DNA from: JAVKLU01 sp031538895
Lineage (GTDB): Bacteria > Pseudomonadota > Gammaproteobacteria > Burkholderiales > Burkholderiaceae
Assembly: GCA_031538895.1 (NCBI GenBank)
Contig: JAVKLU010000029.1
Span: 1 to 58,231, forward strand
DNA length: 58,231 nt
Reading direction: 5' to 3'
The notes beneath the pieces are model-generated. The model ran no database searches. It saw only the letters and a list, made by a program, of their open reading frames with translations, and was not told where the DNA came from. This document shows positions 41,531 to 51,341 of this stretch, in pieces (the stretch's first letter is position 1; every line of letters starts with the position of its first letter). The position numbers and the translations under genes were made by a program.

Positions 41531-43102
41531 TCAAATGTTTTTTAGAGCGGCTACAAATTGATGCTTTCGTTCAATTTGGTTTTGAATTCTTTTTAGGTTG
41601 TCCGTTTGCCTGATCACTGCATTCTGTGCTTCCATTACAGAGTTTTCGAAGTGATAAATGGCCAGCCTGTAGTTATCAATTGACTTGTCATATTCTGCGA
41701 TGCAAACCGCATAGAGCGTGGAGTTCTCAAAAAGGCTATCAAGCCAATGTCCCATTTTTCCGAGGATATCTTTCTGCTGATTCAGCGTGGACTCGTAAGC
41801 CTCCAGTAGCGCGGTTCCTTTGGAGTCCAGCCAATCAAAAATCCGGTCAATGCCGTAGACAATTAGTGCGCCTGCGATACCCGACAAAATTGCAGTAAGG
41901 CCAGTAGCTACTGCATCAGCAATAGGTATCAAAAAAGGAAAGGTTGTTGTGATGACACCTTTGATGGTTTCCTCCATCATTAGCCCAAGCGTGGTTGCCA
42001 CTACACCTGCAATGATTTTGCTGACTTGGCGAGCAATATCTAGTGAGGTCATATTGGCGGGTGGATTCCAAAGCAGTTTGATTGCTTGCCAGAACCCCTC
42101 AACACCTTGGCGGATTGCTGCGACAAATTTCTTCGCCGTAGTGACTAAATTATTAATGATGAAAGTGAGTAAATTACTCAGAAAACCTTGAACGCCGCCT
42201 GCTAAAGCGGCATCAAGTGCAGTTCGTAACTTGCTGACTGTGTTATCCAGAACACGCTTAAAGCTCTCGATCAAGCGGTCAATTAAATTTCTTTGATCCG
42301 ATTTGTCTTTGAGTATGAGTTTGATCTCAATAAAGCTACTATTAACAACTTCATGCAGTAAAACACCGAAGGCTTGACTCATTGCGTTTCTTGCAGCTTG
42401 TTCAACTCCTGTCGATAGCAGTTCTTTACCTAATTGTTTATCTTTAGCCCATGTAATGTTTCTTCTAGCTTCTTTGTCTTTGATTTGAATTTTAGATATC
42501 ATCTCAGGAGTCAAGTTATGTTTTTTGACAAACTCAGGGTTATTTAGGCACTCCTCCCAAGATTTTGCTCCTTTTGATTTGTTTAATGACTCTTCAATAA
42601 AAGCCATATTTGATGGATCATTGAGCAGTTGTTTTCGTTCCTCCTGTGTGAATCTCAAGTGAAGCGATTTATCATCATGTGCTTCTTTTAAAGACTGTAC
42701 GTGGTCACCATTGACTTCTCCCTTTGTCATTGGCCGATTAGTTATCTCACTTTGAACATTGCCTCCCGCGTCGAAAGTCTTATTGATCTGACGATGTTTG
42801 TTACCTCGCGCCCCTGCATCATCTGAGTTTTTTTTTTGGTATTCTTGATTAGCAAGTGCATAATTTTCTTGATGCTTTTGATCGGGAAAAATGCCTTTAT
42901 CTGCATTCAATACTGTTGCAACATTTCCGCCGTCTTTATCGTTCAGCATTGCACGTGATAGACCAAAAGGACCAATAATTTGAGCGATAACTTGATCCTG
43001 ACAAGACTCCAAAAGTTGGTCAAGTCGCTGGGCGCGCAGTTCTCTGGCGCTTAAAGGCGTTGTTGTGATTGACTTATCTGTATGCGTGGTTTTCAAGGAC
43101 AT
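41531..43102 (-). CDS. Unrecognised membrane protein with HNH-like nuclease motif
   Basis: A 523-residue protein. Residues 1-230 are soluble and polar. Within them, GEVNGDHVQSLKEAHDD (Asp133-His134) is followed by NDPSNMAFIEESLNKSKGAK (Asn165, Asn174, Lys176). This DH...N...N.K spacing resembles the beta-beta-alpha-metal fold of HNH endonucleases and is common in an HNH-like family. Residues about 300-420 hold Gly/Ala-rich hydrophobic segments (IIAGVVATTLGLMM, AILSGIAGALIVYGI) suggestive of membrane insertion. A helical coiled tail follows. The gene precedes a coiled-coil tail-anchored protein by 32 bp. A defence or toxin role is only inferred; an alternative is an envelope protein with a chance motif. 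Confidence 0.5.
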   Translation of the reverse strand: MSLKTTHTDKSITTTPLSARELRAQRLDQLLESCQDQVIAQIIGPFGLSRAMLNDKDGGNVATVLNADKGIFPDQKHQENYALANQEYQKKNSDDAGARGNKHRQINKTFDAGGNVQSEITNRPMTKGEVNGDHVQSLKEAHDDKSLHLRFTQEERKQLLNDPSNMAFIEESLNKSKGAKSWEECLNNPEFVKKHNLTPEMISKIQIKDKEARRNITWAKDKQLGKELLSTGVEQAARNAMSQAFGVLLHEVVNSSFIEIKLILKDKSDQRNLIDRLIESFKRVLDNTVSKLRTALDAALAGGVQGFLSNLLTFIINNLVTTAKKFVAAIRQGVEGFWQAIKLLWNPPANMTSLDIARQVSKIIAGVVATTLGLMMEETIKGVITTTFPFLIPIADAVATGLTAILSGIAGALIVYGIDRIFDWLDSKGTALLEAYESTLNQQKDILGKMGHWLDSLFENSTLYAVCIAEYDKSIDNYRLAIYHFENSVMEAQNAVIRQTDNLKRIQNQIERKHQFVAALKNI

Positions 43103-43196
43103 TTCTCACAACTCCTGTCAAAGTGAAGATCGGTTAATAAATTGGGTTTGCGTCGTTCATTTTATCTCTCCACAAAAATAAATTTATAAATCTGTT

Positions 43197-45956
43197 TTAG
43201 CTAATGATCGTTGCCATATAACGTTCAATCAGTGCTAGGGGCAAGTCGCGGCGTTGTGCGTGATCACCGACTTGATCAGATTGAATTTTGCCAACCGAAA
43301 AATAGCGTGCTTCGGGATGCGCCAAATAAAAACCCATCACTGACGACCCTGGGTGCGTCGCAAAGCTGTCAGTAATTCCCAGGCCGATTTCATCGGCGCG
43401 TAAAAAATCGAACATCGCTTTTTTAATGGTGTGTTCAGGGCAAGCGGGATAGCCAGGCGCGGGGCGGATACCTTGGTATTTTTCGGCAATCATGCCAAGA
43501 CCATCCAAATTTTCCTCTGGCGCATAGGCCCAAAACTCACGGCGGACTTGTTGATGCAAGTATTCGGCAGTGGCTTCGGCCAAACGATCGGCCAGCGTTT
43601 TCAACATGATCGAACTGTAGTCGTCATTTTGCGCTTCAAATTCAGCGGCCTTTTGCTCGGCGCCAACGACTGCAACGGCAAAACAACCCGCGTAATCGGT
43701 AATCCCCGAATCTTTGGGTGCAACAAAATCCGACAAGCACATATTGGGCAAACGCAAGCCATCGCGCAATGGGCGCTCGCTTTGTTGGCGCAAGCCATAC
43801 CAAGTCAACACCGGCGTGATTTTATGATTCTCATCTTGATAAAACTCGATATCGTCATTCACGCTGTTAGCCGGCTGTACCGCAAACACCGCGTTTGCAC
43901 TGACCCATTGTTGCGCGACAATTTTGTCCAGCATTGCTTTGCCATCAGCGTAGACTTTGCGCGCGGCATCGCCAACGACCTGATCTTGCAAAATTGCGGG
44001 AAACTGTCCGGCCAAATCCCAGGTTTGAAAAAATGGCCCCCAGTCCAAATACGGTACTAATTGCGCCAAGTTAATTTTGTTCAAGACGCGACGCCCAATC
44101 AGTTTAGGCCGTTGCGGCGCATTTACACCGGAAAAACTTGGGCGCGCGCGGTTATTGCGCGCGGATTCCAAACTGACCATTGGTTGCGCGGCCTTGTTGG
44201 CGTGCAAGGTGCGCACGCGTTCGTAGTCAGAATTCAAAGCTTCAACATAAGCATCGCGCCCCGAACCCAATAAAGATTGCACCACCGACACCGCACGTGA
44301 AGCATCAGGTACATAGGTCACGGGGCCATCGTAAAACGACGCAATCTTAACGGCGGTATGCACGCGTGAAGTCGTTGCGCCGCCGATGAGTAATGGAATT
44401 TTTCGTTCACGAAAATAGTCGTCTCGTTGCATTTCTTTGGCGACGACAGTCATTTCCTCTAGCGAGGGCGTGATCAAACCCGACAAACCAATCGCATCGG
44501 CCTTTTCTTCTTTTGCCCTCGCCAAAATATCGGCGCAAGGCACCATCACCCCCATATTGACGACATCAAAGTTATTACATTGCAAGACCACCGTGACAAT
44601 ATTTTTACCAATATCGTGCACGTCGCCCTTGACTGTTGCGATAACGATTTTTCCTTTGGATTGATTGGCCGTGCCACTGCGCAGTTTTTCAGCTTCGATG
44701 AAGGGGACTAAATGCGCGACGGCTTGCTTCATGACGCGCGCTGATTTGACGACTTGCGGCAAAAACATTTTGCCTTCACCAAACAAATCACCCACAGTGT
44801 TCATGCCTGACATCAGGGGCCCTTCGATGACTTCGATAGGTTTACCATTGAGTGATTCGATCTCGACGCGCGCCGCTTCGGTGTCTTCAATAATAAAATC
44901 GGTGACGCCATTAACCAGGGCGTGTTCAATTCGCTTCGTCGTGTCCAAGCTGCGCCACGCTAAGGTCTGCACGATGTTTTCTTTTTGGTGACCGTGCAAA
45001 GATTGCGCGATCTCGATCAATCGTTCGGTGGCAAGGCTGGGGTTTTCGCTACGATTGAGAACCACATCTTCAACACGCAAACGCAGTTCCGAATCCAAGG
45101 AATCGTAGACCCCGACCATACCTGCATTGACAATACCCATATTCAAACCAGCTTTAATCGCATGATATAAAAATACGGTATGTATTGTTTCGCGCGCTAA
45201 GTCGTTCCCACGAAACGAAAAACTGACGTTACTGATACCGCCTGAGACTTTGGCATGCGGTAAGTTGGCGCGAATCCAGCGCGTTGCGTTAATAAAATCA
45301 ACCGCGTAATTGTTGTGTTCCTCAATCCCCGTCGCAATCGCAAACACATTGGGATCAAAAATAATGTCTGCGGCGGCAAAATCAATTTTATCGCGCAACA
45401 AATGATAGGCACGTTGGCAAATCTCGATTTTGCGTTGGTAGGAATCGGCTTGCCCTTGCTCATCAAAGGCCATTACCACAGCGGCGGCGCCGTATTGCTT
45501 GCACAAACGCGCTTCTTTTAAAAATTTATCTTCGCCTTCTTTCAGGGAAATCGAATTAACAATCGATTTTCCCTGAACGCATTTGAGTCCTGCTTCGATT
45601 ACGTCCCACTTTGATGAATCGATCATCACCGGAACGCGTGCAATATCGGGTTCTCCTGCGATTAAATTTAAAAACTGCACCATCGCGGCTTTGGAGTCCA
45701 ACATGGCTTCGTCCATGTTGATGTCAATAATTTGCGCGCCGTTTTCAACTTGTTGGCGCGCAATCGCGACGGCCAAATCCAATTGATTTTCTAAAATCAG
45801 ACGTGCAAATTTTTTTGATCCTGTCACATTGGTGCGTTCGCCGATGTTGACAAAAAGCGTGTCGACGCCGATAGATAGAGGTTCTAAACCTGATAATTGC
45901 AAAGGGTGATAAGGCAAGGAATGAGGCAATAAATGAGGCAATAAATGAGCAGACAT
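43197..45956 (-). CDS. metH: Methionine synthase, B12-dependent, lacking the homocysteine module
   Basis: About 919 residues carrying the folate (pterin) domain (FVNIGERTNVTGSKKFARLI), the B12-binding domain (ATVKGDVHDIGKNIVTVVL with the DxHxxG cobalt-ligand motif) and the C-terminal SAM-dependent reactivation domain (EYQGIRPAPGYPACPEH-like in AEKYQGIRPAPGYPACPE). The N-terminal zinc/homocysteine module of about 330 residues is absent. In many Burkholderiales that module is a separate gene, but it is not within this window. ATG 45956 (MSAHLLPHLLPH) is chosen; the longer frame to 46049 overlaps hemW. Confidence 0.93.
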   Translation of the reverse strand: MSAHLLPHLLPHSLPYHPLQLSGLEPLSIGVDTLFVNIGERTNVTGSKKFARLILENQLDLAVAIARQQVENGAQIIDINMDEAMLDSKAAMVQFLNLIAGEPDIARVPVMIDSSKWDVIEAGLKCVQGKSIVNSISLKEGEDKFLKEARLCKQYGAAAVVMAFDEQGQADSYQRKIEICQRAYHLLRDKIDFAAADIIFDPNVFAIATGIEEHNNYAVDFINATRWIRANLPHAKVSGGISNVSFSFRGNDLARETIHTVFLYHAIKAGLNMGIVNAGMVGVYDSLDSELRLRVEDVVLNRSENPSLATERLIEIAQSLHGHQKENIVQTLAWRSLDTTKRIEHALVNGVTDFIIEDTEAARVEIESLNGKPIEVIEGPLMSGMNTVGDLFGEGKMFLPQVVKSARVMKQAVAHLVPFIEAEKLRSGTANQSKGKIVIATVKGDVHDIGKNIVTVVLQCNNFDVVNMGVMVPCADILARAKEEKADAIGLSGLITPSLEEMTVVAKEMQRDDYFRERKIPLLIGGATTSRVHTAVKIASFYDGPVTYVPDASRAVSVVQSLLGSGRDAYVEALNSDYERVRTLHANKAAQPMVSLESARNNRARPSFSGVNAPQRPKLIGRRVLNKINLAQLVPYLDWGPFFQTWDLAGQFPAILQDQVVGDAARKVYADGKAMLDKIVAQQWVSANAVFAVQPANSVNDDIEFYQDENHKITPVLTWYGLRQQSERPLRDGLRLPNMCLSDFVAPKDSGITDYAGCFAVAVVGAEQKAAEFEAQNDDYSSIMLKTLADRLAEATAEYLHQQVRREFWAYAPEENLDGLGMIAEKYQGIRPAPGYPACPEHTIKKAMFDFLRADEIGLGITDSFATHPGSSVMGFYLAHPEARYFSVGKIQSDQVGDHAQRRDLPLALIERYMATIIS
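45921..45949 (+). repeat. 12-bp tandem duplication at the metH start
   Basis: ATGAGGCAATAA repeats twice with a partial third unit. On the metH strand it encodes the HLLPHLLPHSLP stretch directly after the initiating methionine. Confidence 0.85.
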
Positions 45957-46017
45957 CGTGATCAAAAAATAATAGGGGTTTGCAAAATAGCGGTATTCAA
46001 AACAATTCGACTGACAA

Positions 46018-47238
46018 TCACGTCGGTAAAAAAATACTTTGTAAATCATTCAAAAAACGCAAGCCCAAAGGCGTGGGTGTGATTGATTGATGGTCGCGCA
46101 AAATCAATCCTTTTTGCTCGGCCACTGCCAAGCGCGGTAACAAGTCGGTCAGTGATAAACCAGTGCGTGCGGCAAATAATTCAGTCGCAAAACCACTGCG
46201 CAAACGCGTTGCGTTGAGCATAAACTCGAACATCAAATCGCTCATCGGTACTTGGCGATGCTCAGCAATGTGCGGCGCTTGACTGGTGCTGATTTTTTCA
46301 ACCCCTTGTTGATACTGTTCAGGGTGTTTGACTCGCATCTCGCGCCAAATCTGACCTTGAATCGTCAGTTTGGAATGCGCGCCCGCACCAATTCCCAAAT
46401 AATCGCCAAACTGCCAATAGTTCAGATTATGCTGTGCTTCTTGTCCCACCCGCGCATACGCTGAAATTTCGTAATGCACCAAACCTTGCGCATGCAAAGT
46501 TTCCTCAATGACAGTCTCCATCTCGGCGCTGCAATCATCATTGGGCAAATTCGCAGGTGGTTGTTTAGCAAAAAAAGTATTGGGCTCCATCGTCAATTGG
46601 TAATACGACAGATGGCGCGGTTGATACTGCAAGGCCGCAGCCAAGTCCGCGCTTAAATCATCCAAAGTCTGTCCGGGCAAGGCGAACATCAAATCCAAAT
46701 TAAATCGATCAAACACACGGCCGATACTTTCTGCCGCCGCGTGGGCCTCGCGCGCGCCGTGTATGCGCCCTAATGCGCACAAATGCGCATCATTAAAAGA
46801 CTGTATGCCCAAAGACACCCGCGTGATGCCACTGCTGCGAAAATCCGCCAAGCGCGACACTTCGCTTGCGCCTGGATTGGCTTCTAGGGTAATTTCCAAT
46901 TGCGAATCAAAGGGTAAAACACTACGGATGAAATCCAACAAAGATTCGATGCCCTGCGCGCTAAACAGACTGGGCGTGCCGCCGCCCATAAAAATACTGC
47001 AGATTCGCCGCCCCCAGATTTGTGGCAAGGCATGAATTAAATCGTTTTTGAGCGCCGTCAAATAACGCGTTTCATCAAAGCCGTTTTTGACTTCATGCGA
47101 ATTGAAATCGCAATAGGGGCATTTTTTGACGCACCACGGAAAATGTATGTACAGCGATAGCTGCGGTGGCACCCATAAAGAAGACGAGGGGGTCAGCAGA
47201 TTCGCGACAATATGATGGGTTGATAGCGTAATTGCCAT
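46018..47238 (-). CDS. hemW: HemW-like radical SAM protein
   Basis: A radical SAM protein of the coproporphyrinogen III oxidase-like group, now seen as a haem chaperone. The cluster motif CxxxCxxC is in WCVKKCPYCDFNS, followed by IFMGGGTPSLFSAQGIESLL and LEANPG. LGIGAGAHSKL is typical of HemW. The frame extends to 47295, but ATG 47238 is closer to the domain; neither has a clear ribosome site. It would use SAM and bind haem at the membrane. It is divergent from nagZ. Confidence 0.88.
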   Translation of the reverse strand: MAITLSTHHIVANLLTPSSSLWVPPQLSLYIHFPWCVKKCPYCDFNSHEVKNGFDETRYLTALKNDLIHALPQIWGRRICSIFMGGGTPSLFSAQGIESLLDFIRSVLPFDSQLEITLEANPGASEVSRLADFRSSGITRVSLGIQSFNDAHLCALGRIHGAREAHAAAESIGRVFDRFNLDLMFALPGQTLDDLSADLAAALQYQPRHLSYYQLTMEPNTFFAKQPPANLPNDDCSAEMETVIEETLHAQGLVHYEISAYARVGQEAQHNLNYWQFGDYLGIGAGAHSKLTIQGQIWREMRVKHPEQYQQGVEKISTSQAPHIAEHRQVPMSDLMFEFMLNATRLRSGFATELFAARTGLSLTDLLPRLAVAEQKGLILRDHQSITPTPLGLRFLNDLQSIFLPT

Positions 47239-47370
47239 TGATGAATGTAGAGGCAAATTGGGCGCGGATTGTAAAACCTGCGCTGCGATTGCCAAACGAC
47301 TCGAAAATGCAGGGATAGTGAGTCAGTCTTAGCTCGCCATTTTGAAGTCGCCATTTATACTATTTGCCAG

Positions 47371-48945
47371 ATGACCTCTCATAGTTTTGGTTCGCTCCTG
47401 GCTCAATTTCAAATACCTTCAAATACTGCAAACGCAATGACAGACAACAATCTCAGTGGCGCACTGGTCATGATTAACATCAGCGGCACCACGCTGACAG
47501 ACGAGGAACGAGAATTTATTCAGGATCACGGAATCCGTGCCATTTGTCTGTTTCGTAAAAATTTAGGCAGTGAAGTGCAAATTTGCGCCTTGACCGAGGA
47601 TTTGCGTCAACTGATGGGTCCACTGTGTTTAATCGCGATAGATCAAGAAGGCGGCAGCGTCGTGCGCGCAACCACGCTACCAGCACCTCCTTCGGCGTTA
47701 TCGCTGGCAATGGGGGGCGATATTGAACGGGCGCAACACGTTGGCGCCGCAGTTGCGCGCGGAATTGCGTCCTTAGGATTTAATTGGAATTTTGCGCCGG
47801 TGCTCGACGTTAATAACAATCCGCAGAATCCCGTCATTGCTGAACGCAGTTTTGGCGCGACGCCAAAAGTCGTGATTGACTATGCGGGGGCATGGATGCA
47901 AGGATCCTTAGATGAAAATGTCGCGGCCTGCATTAAACATTTTCCTGGGCACGGCGACACGGCGATTGATTCGCATTTTGATTTGCCCACCATCGACAAA
48001 ACGCTTGATGAATTAACGCGTTTAGAACTTTCACCCTTTTACGCGCTGCGCGACGCCGCACCTGCGATCATGACGGCACATATCATGTATCCGCAATGGG
48101 ATGCAGTGTATCCCGCGACTTTGTCACGCAAAATTTTGCATATTTTGTTGCGTGAGCAATGGTCTTATCAAGGCGTGGTCATCACCGATTCTTTGTCGAT
48201 GCAAGCGATCAATGATCGCTACGGACATGGCGCGGCGGCGGTATTGGCGCTGCAAGCTGGTGCTGATATGGTGATGGCTTTGGGGACTTTAGACGAACAA
48301 AAAAACACCTTAATCGCGATTGATCAATCGCTCCAAAAAAAGGAACTCTCAAAACAACAACTCAATACTGCCAAAACGCGCGTCGATACCTTAGCCCATC
48401 GTTTTCCGGCACACGCACGACACTATTCTCCGGCTCAACGCGATGCGGATGACACTCTGATGGCGCGTACTTGGCAAGCCGGTTTGCGAACAATGCACGG
48501 GCCACGCGCGCCACTGCCTGGCGAAACCTTGCATATTTTGGTACAAGAGAATGTCAGCAGTAATGGTGTTTCAGAGTCCGGCGCGACGCTTGACTCGATT
48601 ACAGCTTTGTTTGAAGGTTTTAAGGTCGTCTGGCATCTGTGCAAAGACTTGCAAGCACTGGATGCGGCAAGTATTACGGCCAAAGTGGGCGTGCGCGATC
48701 AAGATACCAAAGTTATTTTGGTGTCAAACTATCGAAAACGTTATGGCACCGGCGCTCATGATTGGCCCATCGACTTGCATTTGATTTTGTGGAATCCCTT
48801 TATCGTGTTGGATTTGCCTGTCCCCTCACTGATCAGCTTTGGTTTTGGGCGCGGTGCTCTGGCGGCAGTGCGACGCTGGTTAAAAGGCGAGCTTGAGGTC
48901 AAAGATACCTGGGCAGCTCGGACCATTAACTCAGATGGGAGATAA
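47371..48945 (+). CDS. nagZ: Beta-N-acetylhexosaminidase NagZ (GH3), long form
   Basis: NagZ cleaves GlcNAc from anhydro-muropeptides in the cytosol. The GH3 barrel shows FGAT-linked CIKHFPGHGDTAIDSHFDLP, which carries the histidine/aspartate acid-base dyad, and the nucleophile aspartate in VVITDSLSMQAI. At 524 residues it is much longer than E. coli NagZ (341). The C-terminal 170 residues (TLHILVQENVSS to FGFGRGALAAVRRWL) form a second alpha/beta domain, as in longer GH3 proteins. The start could also be ATG 47437, just before the domain. It would act after AmpG. Confidence 0.85.
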   Translation: MTSHSFGSLLAQFQIPSNTANAMTDNNLSGALVMINISGTTLTDEEREFIQDHGIRAICLFRKNLGSEVQICALTEDLRQLMGPLCLIAIDQEGGSVVRATTLPAPPSALSLAMGGDIERAQHVGAAVARGIASLGFNWNFAPVLDVNNNPQNPVIAERSFGATPKVVIDYAGAWMQGSLDENVAACIKHFPGHGDTAIDSHFDLPTIDKTLDELTRLELSPFYALRDAAPAIMTAHIMYPQWDAVYPATLSRKILHILLREQWSYQGVVITDSLSMQAINDRYGHGAAAVLALQAGADMVMALGTLDEQKNTLIAIDQSLQKKELSKQQLNTAKTRVDTLAHRFPAHARHYSPAQRDADDTLMARTWQAGLRTMHGPRAPLPGETLHILVQENVSSNGVSESGATLDSITALFEGFKVVWHLCKDLQALDAASITAKVGVRDQDTKVILVSNYRKRYGTGAHDWPIDLHLILWNPFIVLDLPVPSLISFGFGRGALAAVRRWLKGELEVKDTWAARTINSDGR

Positions 48946-49087
48946 GAAATTCATCAGTGCTAAACGCAGAACGATAAATAACGAGACTTCTGCGGTATAT
49001 TAAATTGCGTTTCAGTGCGCCATTCTTGTAATTCTGTGACAACTGATGCGAGCCGTCTGTTTTGATGTTCGACTTTAAGGAAGACTC

Positions 49088-51184
49088 ATGAATACTGAAA
49101 AAACAAAAACTGCGCGTACCGCGTCGGGTGTTAAAAGCACAGCTAAAAAAACGACTGCAACGCCCCAAAAAACACCCGTTAAAACATCAAGCACTAAAGC
49201 ATCGACCACGAAAGTCTCAAGTCCGCCCAAAATCAGTGGCGCCCGCGCAAGCCTTAAAAAAGCAGCTCCCGCCAAAACACTTCATCAAGCGTCTCAGAAT
49301 CAGACCAATGCCGCTAATTCAGCTCATTCAGCTAATACCGCGCAAGAAATGTTCGACCCCCTTCGTCTGTTAGAAAACTACGGACAGCTTTGGCAAAATT
49401 TGACAAAACAGTATTTGCCAAAAAACCTCGTCCCCCAGGACGGACTCCCCAACACGGAAGAATTAGTGCAGCAATTTGAATTGAGCTTGCCAGACAATAT
49501 TCAAGCGCCGGTTCACGATTGGCTGAAACAGTTACAAAAACAAATGCTGCCACCGGCGTTTTCGACCACGGCAAAATTTGACTACGACAAGGCCAAAGAT
49601 TTGCCAGATCGTTTTGCCAATGAAATGAAAGTTTTGTGGGATGATTTTTTTCTACATCAAAAAACACCGCAATTGAGCGATCGTCGATTCAGCAATGCGG
49701 CGTGGCAAGACAGTCCACAACACGCGTTTTTAGCGGCGCAGTATTTGTTAAATACGCGCTACTTCACTGAATTAACCGGTTTATTTGAATCGGGAATTGA
49801 AGGCGACAAGGTGCGTTTTAACACTGAACAATGGTTAGAGATGATGGCGCCATCCAACTATCTGGTCAGCAATCCTGAAGCCATTCAAGCTGTAATCGAT
49901 AGCAAAGGGGAATCATTAAGCGCAGGGATTAAAAACTTGCTATCAGATTTAAGTAAAGGACACATCTCTTTGAGCGATGAAAGTCAATTTAAGCTGGGAG
50001 AAAATTTGGCGACGACTGAAGGTTCTGTGATTTTTGAAAACGAGTTAATCCAACTGATTCAGTACGCCCCCAAAACTCCACAAGTACATCAGCGCCCTTT
50101 GTTAATGGTGCCGCCGTGTATCAATAAATTTTATATTTTGGATTTACAAGCGCATAACTCGCTGGTTCGTTATTTGGTTGAAAACGGAATTACCGTGTTT
50201 TTGGTATCGTGGCGCAATCCCGACGTATCACTTGCCCATTTGACTTGGGATGATTACATCAAAGACGGCGTACTGCGCGCGATTGAAGTGACACAGGAAA
50301 TCAGCGTCAGCATTAGCGGGCAAAAAGAAATCAACGCTTTTGGATTTTGCGTCGGTGGGACTTTGTTGACCACGGCACTGGCCGTTCGTGCGCACCAAAT
50401 GAAAGATCACAGCGTCAAGGCTTTGACTTTGATCACCACTTTTTTGGATTTTTCTGATACGGGAGTTTTAGGTATCTTTATCAATAACGAGATGGTGCAA
50501 AAACGCGAACACACAATTGGCGGACACAACAATCAAAAACCTCAGTTATTGTTAGGCAAAGATTTGGCCAGCACTTTTTCGATGCTCAGACCAAACGATT
50601 TAATTTGGTCTTATGTCGTTAATAACTATCTCAAAGGTCAATCGCCTGTACCGATGGATTTGTTATTTTGGAATAGTGATTCCAGCAATTTGCCCGGCCC
50701 CATGTATTGCCAATACATCCGCCACACTTATTTGCAAAATGATTTGAAGAATAAAGGCGCGTTCAAAGTATTGGGCGGCGATATTGATTTTTCAACGCTT
50801 CAAACTGAAAATTTTGTCTATGCTTCGCGCGAAGATCACATCGTTCCATGGACCTCGGCATACCAATCACAAAAATTACTCAAAGGCCCAACGGAATTTG
50901 TTTTGGGTGCATCAGGGCATATCGCCGGCGTCATCAATCCCGCTAATAAAAATAAACGTTGCCATTGGGTTGGTTCGACTGCGTTATCACACGACGATGC
51001 GCAACAATGGTTTAACAACGCGACCGAAGTTCCAGGCAGTTGGTGGAGTCAATGGTTAGATTGGTTACAAGCGCGCTCGGATAAAAAAATTACCGCGCCA
51101 AAAACGCTGGGGAATAAGCGCTATAAAGTCATCGAAGCCGCGCCAGGACGTTACGTCACAGCAGTGAATGTAGATGAGGTTTGA
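49088..51184 (+). CDS. phaC: Class I polyhydroxyalkanoate synthase with basic N-terminal extension
   Basis: PhaC polymerises hydroxyacyl-CoAs into storage granules. The lipase-like box GFCVGGTLL carries the catalytic cysteine, the aspartate lies in ASREDHIVPW, and the histidine in GASGHIAGVINP. LLMVPPCINKFYILDL and VFLVSWRNPD are class I markers. The first 75 or so residues are Lys/Thr/Ala/Ser-rich (KSTAKKTTATPQKTPVKTSS), like histone-H1-type tails or PhaF/AlgP tails, and lie before the usual N domain. With them the protein has 698 residues against about 590 in Cupriavidus. AAGGAAG precedes the ATG. phaA follows after 157 bp. Confidence 0.93.
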   Translation: MNTEKTKTARTASGVKSTAKKTTATPQKTPVKTSSTKASTTKVSSPPKISGARASLKKAAPAKTLHQASQNQTNAANSAHSANTAQEMFDPLRLLENYGQLWQNLTKQYLPKNLVPQDGLPNTEELVQQFELSLPDNIQAPVHDWLKQLQKQMLPPAFSTTAKFDYDKAKDLPDRFANEMKVLWDDFFLHQKTPQLSDRRFSNAAWQDSPQHAFLAAQYLLNTRYFTELTGLFESGIEGDKVRFNTEQWLEMMAPSNYLVSNPEAIQAVIDSKGESLSAGIKNLLSDLSKGHISLSDESQFKLGENLATTEGSVIFENELIQLIQYAPKTPQVHQRPLLMVPPCINKFYILDLQAHNSLVRYLVENGITVFLVSWRNPDVSLAHLTWDDYIKDGVLRAIEVTQEISVSISGQKEINAFGFCVGGTLLTTALAVRAHQMKDHSVKALTLITTFLDFSDTGVLGIFINNEMVQKREHTIGGHNNQKPQLLLGKDLASTFSMLRPNDLIWSYVVNNYLKGQSPVPMDLLFWNSDSSNLPGPMYCQYIRHTYLQNDLKNKGAFKVLGGDIDFSTLQTENFVYASREDHIVPWTSAYQSQKLLKGPTEFVLGASGHIAGVINPANKNKRCHWVGSTALSHDDAQQWFNNATEVPGSWWSQWLDWLQARSDKKITAPKTLGNKRYKVIEAAPGRYVTAVNVDEV

Positions 51185-51269
51185 TCCAAAAATTAAATAG
51201 CATCAAGCAGAATTGACGGCAAGCCCAAGGTAAGCTCCTTGCATAAAAATGAGTTCAGTAATTTAGGTT

Positions 51270-51307
51270 ATATCAATTAGGCTATATCAATTAAGTCATA
51301 TCAATAC
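51270..51307 (+). repeat. 14-bp tandem repeat before phaA
   Basis: ATATCAATTAGGCT, ATATCAATTAAGTC and ATATCAATAC follow each other in the leader between phaC and phaA, about 35 bases before the phaA start. Confidence 0.8.
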
Positions 51308-51341
51308 ATTATTTTTTTAAAACTTTATAAAGGAGAACGAC

